10,347 nt of DNA from JAMXLO01 sp041487355 (GTDB taxonomy: Bacteria; Pseudomonadota; Alphaproteobacteria; Acetobacterales; Acetobacteraceae), in the NCBI GenBank assembly GCA_041487355.1, contig JBGPND010000186.1, positions 1 through 10,347 on the forward strand, written 5' to 3'. Shown in pieces: positions 1-5,854 of the stretch. The position numbers and the translations under genes were made by a program. Numbering within the stretch: position 1 is the first letter of the stretch; each line of letters opens with the position of its first letter. The notes beneath the pieces were generated by a model that was given only the letters and a program-made list of their open reading frames with translations, made no database searches and was not told the DNA's origin.

Positions 1-561
1 GCCCTTCACCGCCTCGACCACCTTGGCGCGGCCCTCCGGCGGGAAGAACTCGTCCTTGTCGGCGATGTGCACGACGAGCGGCTTCGTCACCTTGCCGAGG
101 TCGCCGAGCAGGTTGTCCAGGCCGACGCCGTAATAGGAGATGTTGACGTCGGCATCCGACTGCTCGGCCATCATGAAGGCGAGCCGGCCGCCGAGGCAGT
201 AGCCCATCGTGCCGACGCGACCGTTGGCGCCCGGCAGCTTGCGCGCCGCTGCCACGGTGGCCTTGAGGTCCTCGATGCCCTTGGCCTGGTCGAACTTGTT
301 GAACAGTTCGAACGCCTTCTTCCACTCGGCCTCAGTCTTGTCGGTGATGTCGATGCCTGGCTCGATACGCCAGAACAGGTCCGGGCAGACGGCGATGAAC
401 CCTATGTCGGCCACCCAGGCGGCGATGTCGCGCATCGCCTGGTTCACGCCGAAGACCTCCTGGATCAGCACGACGACGCCGGCCGGCTTCGCCTTCGGTT
501 CCAAGAGGTAGGCCGAGAAGCTGCCGGAGCCGTCGCTTGCCTGGATGGTAATGCTTGCCAT
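1..561 (-). CDS. Dienelactone hydrolase family protein (3' end outside window)
   Basis: The 187 visible residues are the N-terminal three quarters of an alpha/beta hydrolase of the dienelactone hydrolase (carboxymethylenebutenolidase-like) family, which hydrolyses lactone or ester bonds in the cytoplasm. Seen: IQEVFGVN with Glu35, the nucleophile elbow GYCLGGR with Cys122, and Asp170 in ADKDEFFP. These fall one position before Glu36, Cys123 and Asp171 of the classical Pseudomonas enzyme, which supports both the assignment and the ATG at 559-561. The catalytic His, expected near residue 200, lies beyond the left edge. A GGGAG ribosome binding site lies upstream of the ATG. The gene follows the HEPN gene on the same strand after 71 bp with no obvious terminator, so co-transcription is possible. 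Many family members do not act on dienelactone, so the true substrate is unknown. Confidence 0.93.
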   Translation of the reverse strand, partial: MASITIQASDGSGSFSAYLLEPKAKPAGVVVLIQEVFGVNQAMRDIAAWVADIGFIAVCPDLFWRIEPGIDITDKTEAEWKKAFELFNKFDQAKGIEDLKATVAAARKLPGANGRVGTMGYCLGGRLAFMMAEQSDADVNISYYGVGLDNLLGDLGKVTKPLVVHIADKDEFFPPEGRAKVVEAVKG

Positions 562-632
562 GGCTGTTCTCCCTGTGAGCGGGCATTCCAGCATAGCCGA
601 TGGCACTGAATTCAGAAGAGGCGGCTAATTGC

Positions 633-1073
633 TCAAGCGTCCTTGTTGGGAGTAATCAGCACCCGCAGATGCTCGGCGAGTCGATTGATGGTTGCCTGCG
701 CGACAAGCAGCGCGTCAGGCGACGGCTCGGGCTCCGGCACGTCCTCCAGGCCGGGGTACCGGTAGGCGTAGCCCCATACCGTTAGCCGGCCCGTCTCCAC
801 AAGCAAATGCTGCCAATCGAGATAGTGCGACGCAGCCAGATCGCCGAGCCTCGCCATGTCATGCGTCTTGGTGAAGGGGATGCCGGCCATCACGAGCATC
901 CCCTTGACGACTTTTTCCGCCGCCTGCTGGCAGTGGTAGGCGGCGATCCCGAGCATCGGTCCATTCGCATCAAGGCACAGGCGGACGACGCGCATGTCCG
1001 CAACAGCGACCGCCAGCCAGCGCCCAGCCTCACGTCGTCGGTCGTCTTCGAACTCCTGGTCACTGCCGCTCAT
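633..1073 (-). CDS. HEPN domain protein (putative toxin of a HEPN/MNT pair)
   Basis: This 146-residue protein is mostly helical. It carries the signature of the HEPN family that accompanies small nucleotidyltransferases: AAYHCQQAAEKVVKGMLV (about residues 44-61), then GIPFTKTHDMARL, and YAYRYPG near residues 102-108. In studied HEPN/MNT modules the HEPN protein is an RNase toxin and the nucleotidyltransferase neutralises it by AMPylation. Here the ATG lies inside the end of the nucleotidyltransferase gene (14-bp overlap, different frame), so the two are probably translationally coupled. Oddity: I see no clear R-x4-6-H ribonuclease motif; the nearest arrangement is an Arg followed seven residues later by His (RLGDLAASH). 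Toxin activity is therefore inferred from context only. It could equally be a non-nucleolytic nucleotide-binding HEPN protein. Confidence 0.85.
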   Translation of the reverse strand: MSGSDQEFEDDRRREAGRWLAVAVADMRVVRLCLDANGPMLGIAAYHCQQAAEKVVKGMLVMAGIPFTKTHDMARLGDLAASHYLDWQHLLVETGRLTVWGYAYRYPGLEDVPEPEPSPDALLVAQATINRLAEHLRVLITPNKDA

Positions 1074-1380
1074 AGACGACGACGCCTTCGTGGCTGGCCG
1101 CGTATGCCAACGTCCCGACGATCCGGCTCTTCCGGCGAAAAGTATCCTCCCGACACGGAATTACGTCTGCCGCAAGGCGATAGGACTGGCGCGATTCGTA
1201 GCCGGCCTTCAGGGTCAGCTTCTCCGGTGGCGCGTCGTCGTCCAGCACGACCAGGAGGTCGATGTCGCTGTCCGGATTGGCGTCGCCACGTGCGGCGGAG
1301 CCGAACAGGATGACGCGGCGCGGCCGGAAATAAGCGACCACGGGGTCCAGTAGCTCGGGTGGGACCAGCGAAGTGTTCAC
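1060..1380 (-). CDS. Minimal nucleotidyltransferase (putative MNT antitoxin)
   Basis: This 106-residue protein is a minimal DNA polymerase beta-type nucleotidyltransferase. The core is FGSAARGDANPDSDIDLLVV at about residues 26-45. It contains the exact G-S-x10-D-x-D metal and nucleotide site, followed by a third-strand region around AADVIPC. Known relatives of MntA transfer AMP from ATP to a tyrosine of the partner HEPN toxin and so act as antitoxins. The reading frame starts with GTG at 1378-1380, preceded by a weak AGG, and overlaps the following HEPN gene by 14 bp, which fits a two-gene module. The 70 bp between this gene and the decarboxylase upstream on the same strand holds no clear terminator. 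Family assignment is firm; the antitoxin role is inferred. Confidence 0.88.
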   Translation of the reverse strand: MNTSLVPPELLDPVVAYFRPRRVILFGSAARGDANPDSDIDLLVVLDDDAPPEKLTLKAGYESRQSYRLAADVIPCREDTFRRKSRIVGTLAYAASHEGVVVYERQ

Positions 1381-1450
1381 GCGCTACCTGGCGATGCCAA
1401 CCGGTGTACTCATAGCCCGAAGAGCAGGCGCTGCGTAGCGGTCTGTCACC

Positions 1451-2581
1451 TCAGAGGTAATATTCCGCCAGCGGTGCGAAGCCGTTGAAGCGCTGGCTGG
1501 CGTATGTCGTCACGTAGGCGCCGGTGGAGAGCAGCTCCACGCGGTCGCCGGAGGCCAACGCCAGCGGCAGGCGGTAGTTGGACTTCTCATAGAGAATGTC
1601 CGCGCCGTCGCAGGTCGGGCCGGCGATCGCCACCGGACCCGCCACCGTCCCGTCATGCGGCGTGACGATGCGATACTTGATCGCCTCGCCCTCGGTCTCC
1701 GCCAGCCCACCGAAGCGGCCGATGTCGAGATACACCCAGCGCACCGGATCGTTCGGGTCGCGCCGGCTCACCAGCACCACCTCGGCGCTCACCAGTCCCG
1801 CGTCGCCGACGATGAAGCGGCCGGGTTCGACCACCATCTCCGGCAGCGCGTTGCCGAAATGCGCGGTCATCGCGGTGATGATCGCATCGCCGAACTGGTC
1901 GATCTCCGGCACCGGGTCGCGGTAGCGGGTGGGGAAGCCGCCGCCGAGGTTCATCATGCGCAGGTTCACGCCGGCCTCGGTCAGGTCGGTGAACAGCATC
2001 GCGACCTTGCCGATCGCCACCTCATAGGCGCGCGTGGTGGTCTGCTGGCTGCCGACATGGAACGACAGCCCATACGGATCGAGCCCCATGTCGCCGGCGC
2101 GCAGCATCAGCGCGCGGGCATTCTCTACCGTGGTGCCGAACTTGCGCGACAGCGGCCAGTCGGCCCCTTCGTTCGCCACCAGGATGCGGCAGTAGACCCG
2201 GGCGCCCGGCGCATTCACCGCCAGCTTCTCCAGTTCCTCGGCCGAATCGAAGGCGAACAGCGTCACGCCGCGCTGGAACGCGGCACGGATCGCCGAGGCC
2301 TTCTTGATCGTGTTGCCGTAGCTGATCGCCTCGGGGCGCGCGCCGGCGTCCAGGCAACCCGCCACCTCCTCGAAACTCGCCGCGTCGAAGCTGGAGCCGA
2401 GATGAACCAGCCGCTCCAGCACCGGGCGGGCCGGATTGGCCTTCACCGCGTAATAGATCCGCGCCAGCGGCAAAGCGCGCTGCAGGGTGCGGAAATTCGC
2501 TTCCACACGGTCCACATCGAGCACCAGGCACGGCGTGGCCGGCTGCTGCTCTACCAGGAAACGGGCGATCTTCGGGGTCAT
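1451..2581 (-). CDS. Ornithine/lysine decarboxylase, PLP-dependent (fold III)
   Basis: This 376-residue cytosolic enzyme of the alanine-racemase-fold (class III) decarboxylases is expected to convert ornithine to putrescine and possibly lysine to cadaverine, the entry to polyamine synthesis. Visible motifs in order: YYAVKANP (about 44-51) with the PLP-binding lysine, SFDAASFEEV, FHVGSQQ, the glycine-rich phosphate loop NLGGGFP, VEPGR, and GPTCDGADILYE with the catalytic cysteine that reaches across the dimer. The CDGAD sequence separates it from diaminopimelate decarboxylases, which carry CE-S-D there. Length fits bacterial L/ODCs rather than the longer eukaryotic ODCs. The ATG at 2579-2581 has a GGGGAGG ribosome binding site nine bases upstream (2591-2597). 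Two large inverted repeats lie in the upstream gap and may form regulatory structures. Ornithine versus lysine preference cannot be read from sequence alone. Confidence 0.94.
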   Translation of the reverse strand: MTPKIARFLVEQQPATPCLVLDVDRVEANFRTLQRALPLARIYYAVKANPARPVLERLVHLGSSFDAASFEEVAGCLDAGARPEAISYGNTIKKASAIRAAFQRGVTLFAFDSAEELEKLAVNAPGARVYCRILVANEGADWPLSRKFGTTVENARALMLRAGDMGLDPYGLSFHVGSQQTTTRAYEVAIGKVAMLFTDLTEAGVNLRMMNLGGGFPTRYRDPVPEIDQFGDAIITAMTAHFGNALPEMVVEPGRFIVGDAGLVSAEVVLVSRRDPNDPVRWVYLDIGRFGGLAETEGEAIKYRIVTPHDGTVAGPVAIAGPTCDGADILYEKSNYRLPLALASGDRVELLSTGAYVTTYASQRFNGFAPLAEYYL

Positions 2582-2604
2582 CGCACCGAGCCTCCCCTTG
2601 GCTG

Positions 2605-2634
2605 AACGCCCGCCTGAACCAGGCAGCGGGCGTT
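2605..2634 (-). promoter_or_regulatory. Stem-loop just upstream of the decarboxylase ribosome binding site
   Basis: On the minus strand AACGCCC (7 bp) pairs with GGGCGTT; after a three-base bulge, GCCTG pairs with CAGGC around a GTT loop. That is 12 base pairs in 30 nt. An alternative register pairs AACGCCCGC with GCGGGCGTT. The hairpin ends about seven bases before the GGGGAGG ribosome binding site, so it would sit in the 5' leader. No T-run follows, so it is not a standard intrinsic terminator. A role in translational or attenuation control is inferred. Confidence 0.5.
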
Positions 2635-2730
2635 AGTTGACGAAACGGTCGAACGAACCAGCGACCAGTACGATTGCCAGAACGCTTGACGTCGTTGCGT
2701 AACCACGAGGGCCAGAGGCACGTGCGTTGC

Positions 2731-2770
2731 TGCGTGGGGGGCCAAATAGGACCCCTACCCCCCCAACGCA
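2731..2770 (-). promoter_or_regulatory. G/C-tract inverted repeat in the decarboxylase leader
   Basis: On the plus strand TGCGT plus six G (2731-2741) faces seven C then AACGCA (2758-2770). This pairs as an 11-bp stem with a small bulge, and an inner TAGG/CCTA stem closes an ACC loop (2748-2758). The structure lies 150-190 bp upstream of the decarboxylase ATG, in the gap between divergently transcribed genes, so it could be part of a leader RNA or a DNA-level regulatory site. Alphaproteobacterial ornithine decarboxylase genes are known to carry a conserved leader RNA (the speF motif in Rfam); whether this is that RNA cannot be settled by eye. Confidence 0.4.
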
Positions 2771-2914
2771 AGAAGGAATCTCGGTAAGTTGGAAATAATC
2801 CGCCGCGCCGGGCCGAAGCGGGCTGCATCCGGCGCGGCGGCCGGGCGTTCTTCCTGCCTGCCGGCACCGGGTCCATGCTGGGATGGCGAGCAACCGGCCG
2901 GACAGGAACCGGAC

Positions 2915-2920
2915 GAGGAG
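2915..2920 (+). promoter_or_regulatory. Ribosome binding site deciding the TTG start of the YihY-type gene
   Basis: GAGGAG is spaced five bases from TTG at 2926. It is the only good Shine-Dalgarno match near the possible starts, and it favours the shorter protein over the ATG at 2875. Confidence 0.6.
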
Positions 2921-2925
2921 AGACA

Positions 2926-3840
2926 TTGGACACAGCGCGCCCCTCGCCGAGGGCTCCGACACAAGTCGCCGCTGCGCCAAGCGCCGGCCACACCCGCGCG
3001 TCCTGGCGCGGCTGCCGCAGGGTCATCGTCGGCGCGCTGCGGGAGAGCACCACCGATCGCGTTTCGCTGGCGGCCGCGGGATGCGCCTATTACGCGACTC
3101 TCGCGCTGTTCCCCGCGATCACCATGCTGATCTCGGTCTACGGCCTGGCCTTCAATGTCGAGTCGGTGGAGCAGCAGCTCCAGGTCCTGCGGGATCTGCT
3201 GCCGGCGCCGGCCTTCGCGCTGATCGACGATAGGGTGCACCAGCTCGTCAGTCAGCCCGCCGATACGCTGAGCATCGGCCTCATCGTCAGCCTGGTGATT
3301 GCCCTCTGGAGCGCCGCGACCGGAACGAAGTCGGTGCTGTCGGCGATGAATATCGCCTACGACACGACGGAGCAACGTGGCATCCTGGCCTTTCAGCTCA
3401 TTGCCCTGCTGATGACGCTGTGCGCCGTGGCCGCAGCCGCGCTGGCGATTGCGGTGCTGGTGTTCCTGCCGACGGTGATCTCCTTCGTCGGCCTGTCCGA
3501 ATACAGCGTGGTGCTGATCAACGTGCTCAGCATCCTCCTGCTGGTCGTCCTGGTCGGCGGTACGATCGCACTCCTCTACCGGTTCGGACCATCGCGCCGC
3601 CCGCCGCCCGACCAGCGCATATTTCCCGGTGCCGTGCTCGCGACCGCGCTTTGGCTGTTCGCCTCGGTGGCGCTGTCGTTCTACGTCTCGCACATCGCGA
3701 GCTTCGGCGTCACCTACGGGCCGCTCGGCGCCGTCGTCGCAATCATGCTGTGGTTCTACGTCTCCGTCTACGCGGTTCTGCTCGGCGCGGAGGTGAACGC
3801 CCAGCTCGAGCAGACCGGAGACGCTGCCACCGCCGGCTGA
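2926..3840 (+). CDS. YihY/BrkB family inner-membrane protein
   Basis: This polytopic membrane protein (304 residues) belongs to the YihY/virulence factor BrkB family, formerly mislabelled ribonuclease BN. The molecular function of the family is not established. Seen: AYYATLALFPAITMLISVYG (about 54-73), WSAATGTKSVLSAMNIAYD (about 128-146) and the C-terminal FGVTYGPLGAVVAIMLWFY block (about 260-278) followed by LLGAEVNAQLE. There are about six hydrophobic segments: 56-76, 115-135, 157-185, 194-219, 233-255 and 266-289. I start it at TTG (2926) because GAGGAG lies five bases upstream; the in-frame ATG 17 codons earlier (2875) has no ribosome binding site. The first 30 residues are Pro/Ala/Arg-rich and probably cytoplasmic. 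It is divergent from the decarboxylase and 91 bp ahead of the methyltransferase gene, with no terminator visible between them. Confidence 0.9.
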   Translation: MDTARPSPRAPTQVAAAPSAGHTRASWRGCRRVIVGALRESTTDRVSLAAAGCAYYATLALFPAITMLISVYGLAFNVESVEQQLQVLRDLLPAPAFALIDDRVHQLVSQPADTLSIGLIVSLVIALWSAATGTKSVLSAMNIAYDTTEQRGILAFQLIALLMTLCAVAAAALAIAVLVFLPTVISFVGLSEYSVVLINVLSILLLVVLVGGTIALLYRFGPSRRPPPDQRIFPGAVLATALWLFASVALSFYVSHIASFGVTYGPLGAVVAIMLWFYVSVYAVLLGAEVNAQLEQTGDAATAG

Positions 3841-3931
3841 CCACGTCGCACCGTCATATCGGCTGGCAAATGAGGCCGCCGCCTGTTACCTGAGCGCCGC
3901 ACGCACACCAAGCAGCGAGGACGCGCCAGGA

Positions 3932-5488
3932 ATGGCCCAATGGGACGATGGCTACGTGACCGACGTGGCCTATACCAGCAACTTCTACCGCGAAATCACG
4001 CCCGCCTGGCTCGGCATGACCAGCCTGCTGCTCGGCCACCGCCCGCCGGACCTCGCCCAACCGTTCCGCTATGCCGACCTTGGCTGCGGCAACGGCTTCA
4101 CCACGCTCGCCATCGCGGCAAGCTGCCCACACGCGGATGTCTGGGGGTTCGACTTCAATCCGGCACATATCGAGTTTGCCAGCGTGCTGGCCGCCCGCGC
4201 CGGCCTGACCAATGCGCATTTCGTCGAGACCTCGTTCGCCGGCCTCGCCGCGTTGCCGGACAGCGCGCTGCCGGAATTCGATTTCATGGTCTCGCATGGC
4301 GTGCTGAGCTGGATCTCGCCGGCCAACCGCCACCATCTGATGTCGGTCGTCGCCAGGCGGCTGAAGCCAGGCGGCCTCGTCTACCTCGGCTATAATGTCA
4401 CCACCGGCTGGACCGCGATGGTGCCGGTGCGGGCGCTGATGCGCATGCTGACCACGGCGAGCCCCGAGCGGACCGATCTCGCCGTCCCGACCGCGCTGGA
4501 TTTCATCGACCGGCTGAAGCAGGCCGGCGCGCTGTTCTTCCAGGCCAATCCGTCCATCGAGGCGCGTCTGCTGGACATCAGGAAGCAGGACCAGCGCTAT
4601 ATCGCGCACGAGTATCTCAACCAGGACTGGCATCCGCTGATGTTCACCGACATCGCCAGCGAGATGGCCGAGGCCAAATGCCGCTTCATCGGCAGCGCCA
4701 CGCTGGCGGAGAACATCGACAGCGTCGCGGTGCCGCCGAACGTGGCGCCGATCCTCGGCGAGACGCGGGATCCCTATCTGCGCGAGACGCTGCGCGACCT
4801 TGGTTGCGCCCAGGCGTTCCGGCGGGACCTCTACCGCAAGGGCATCGCGCCGATGCCGGCGGCGGAGCAGCAGGCGCTGATGGAATCGTTCATGCTCGTC
4901 GGGCTTGGGATGCCGGTGCCGGAAGGCGGGCCGACCTTCGCCACGCCGATCGGCAACGTGACGGGGCGGCCGGAGGTCTACCAGCCGCTGCTTGCGATGC
5001 TCGACCAGGGCCCGCTGAGCGTCCGGACGGTGCGCGAGTCGCCCGCCTTCGCCGGCCGTCCGCTCGTGGAGCTGATGCAGGCCTTCACCCTGCTGGTGTC
5101 CGGTGGCTACGCGCATCCGATGCTGCCCGAGGGCGGGACGGCGGCGGGGCGGGAGGCTGCGCGCCGCCTGAACCAGGCGATTGCGCGGGCGAACGCCAAT
5201 GCCGCCGATCTGCCCCGGCTGGCAGCGCCGGCGATCGGTTCGGCGGTGGGTGCGGACGTGCTGGAGACGATGGTTGTCGGTGAGCTGCTGGCCGGCCGGC
5301 CGGCGGATGTCGAGCCGCTGGCCGCCGAGGTCCTGGCGGTGCTCGCCCGCAGCGGCCGCAGCGTGCAGCGGGATGGCAAGCCGGTGACCGATCCGGTCGA
5401 AGCGCGCCCGATCATCTCGGATGCCATCCGCAACATGATCGAGAAGCGGTTTCCCGTGTTGCGACGGTTGGGGGTGCTGGAGGGGTAA
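3932..5488 (+). CDS. SAM-dependent methyltransferase with methyltransferase regulatory domain
   Basis: This 518-residue cytosolic protein has an N-terminal class I methyltransferase. Seen: motif I ADLGCGNGF (about 48-56) for SAM binding, the acidic FDFNP after strand 2, SHGVLSWI (121-128), and RRLKPGGLVYLGYN (142-155). The middle (roughly 215-300, with YIAHEYLNQDWHPLMFTDI) matches the predicted methyltransferase regulatory domain. The C-terminal 200 residues are helical and less conserved. Rickettsial outer-membrane-protein lysine methyltransferases share this architecture, so a protein-lysine methyltransferase is a reasonable guess; many relatives beside glycan loci are uncharacterised. The ATG is preceded by AGGA at short spacing, with a GAGGA further upstream. 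The last base of the TAA stop is the first base of a palindromic repeat element. The nearby TPR-glycosyltransferase fits a role in surface modification (inference). Confidence 0.88.
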   Translation: MAQWDDGYVTDVAYTSNFYREITPAWLGMTSLLLGHRPPDLAQPFRYADLGCGNGFTTLAIAASCPHADVWGFDFNPAHIEFASVLAARAGLTNAHFVETSFAGLAALPDSALPEFDFMVSHGVLSWISPANRHHLMSVVARRLKPGGLVYLGYNVTTGWTAMVPVRALMRMLTTASPERTDLAVPTALDFIDRLKQAGALFFQANPSIEARLLDIRKQDQRYIAHEYLNQDWHPLMFTDIASEMAEAKCRFIGSATLAENIDSVAVPPNVAPILGETRDPYLRETLRDLGCAQAFRRDLYRKGIAPMPAAEQQALMESFMLVGLGMPVPEGGPTFATPIGNVTGRPEVYQPLLAMLDQGPLSVRTVRESPAFAGRPLVELMQAFTLLVSGGYAHPMLPEGGTAAGREAARRLNQAIARANANAADLPRLAAPAIGSAVGADVLETMVVGELLAGRPADVEPLAAEVLAVLARSGRSVQRDGKPVTDPVEARPIISDAIRNMIEKRFPVLRRLGVLEG

Positions 5489-5609
5489 TACCAACCGCCC
5501 GAATCAATGACCCTTGGTCAGCGCTCGCTTTTCCCGTCATGGCCGGGCTTGGCCCGGCCATGACGGCGAGGGAGCGGCGACAAGAGTCAGCAGCAACGGC
5601 GGTTGGTAT
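5488..5609. repeat. MITE-like palindromic element 1
   Basis: Perfect 12-bp terminal inverted repeats, ATACCAACCGCC (5488-5499) and GGCGGTTGGTAT (5598-5609), bound a 122-bp element that is imperfectly palindromic along its whole length. The centre is a perfect 15-bp stem with a TTG loop (5534-5566) containing CGTCATGGCCGGGC. It has no coding capacity. The left end abuts the stop codon of the methyltransferase gene. The core resembles the CGTCATG-type palindromes scattered in many alphaproteobacterial genomes. As RNA it would form a strong hairpin and could stop or protect transcripts. Confidence 0.75.
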
Positions 5610-5784
5610 AAGACCAAATCACGTTGGTGATGACTCATTCGTCGCCATTCCTTCTCCGTCATGCCCGGGCTTGACGCGGGCATCTGCACCAGCACCGGTG
5701 CCGCGGCAGATGGCCGGGTCAAGCCCGGGCATGACGACATGGGTAGGGCCGATGGGTCATCGTCTTCGAGAATTGGTATAAGAC
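5603..5784. repeat. MITE-like palindromic element 2, sharing an end with element 1
   Basis: A 12-bp direct repeat TTGGTATAAGAC occurs at 5603-5614 and 5773-5784. Between them lies a long imperfect palindrome: 19-bp perfect arms at 5657-5675 and 5718-5736 (CGTCATGCCCGGGCTTGAC and its complement), a partly paired inner stretch (GCATCTGC/GCAGATG), and outer arms beginning ACCAA that match at about 19 of 26 positions. The junction with element 1 is itself palindromic, TTGGT-ATAAG-ACCAA. The element fills the gap ahead of the TPR gene and ends about 70 bp before the start chosen for it, so it may affect that gene's transcription. Confidence 0.65.
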
Positions 5785-5854
5785 GGTCCGCATCCTTGGA
5801 TGCAGGGGGGTGACCGATAGGATGGATACGGTCCCGGGACATGGCGAGTCGGGA

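Larger units (their letters stand above)
2582..2925. other. Divergent intergenic region between decarboxylase and YihY gene
   Basis: This 344-bp gap separates two divergently transcribed genes and must hold both promoters and leaders. Besides the two inverted repeats and the ribosome binding sites I see no clear -35/-10 pair on either strand; a TTGACG at 2687-2692 on the plus strand lacks a convincing -10. Long minus-strand reading frames cross the gap but have Arg/Pro-rich composition and no family resemblance, so I do not call them genes. Confidence 0.6.

Noticed and set aside
1655..2605. A 316-codon plus-strand frame opposite the decarboxylase
   Set aside because: It shows the same antisense composition bias, while the minus strand encodes a complete PLP enzyme.
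2605..2634. Hairpin as an intrinsic terminator
   Set aside because: It has no following T-run on either strand and lies directly ahead of the decarboxylase ribosome binding site.
2022..3693. Two long minus-strand frames (343 and 312 codons) crossing the decarboxylase/YihY gap
   Set aside because: They overlap well-supported genes on both sides, have Arg/Gly/Gln-rich shadow composition, and show no domain.
3854..5494. A 546-codon minus-strand frame opposite the methyltransferase gene
   Set aside because: Composition is rich in His, Arg and Gln, as expected for the antisense of a GC-rich gene, with no recognisable domain; the plus-strand protein has clear motifs.
5488..5784. Repeats as a CRISPR array
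   Set aside because: The repeats are inverted, of two different types, and lack regular spacers or cas genes.
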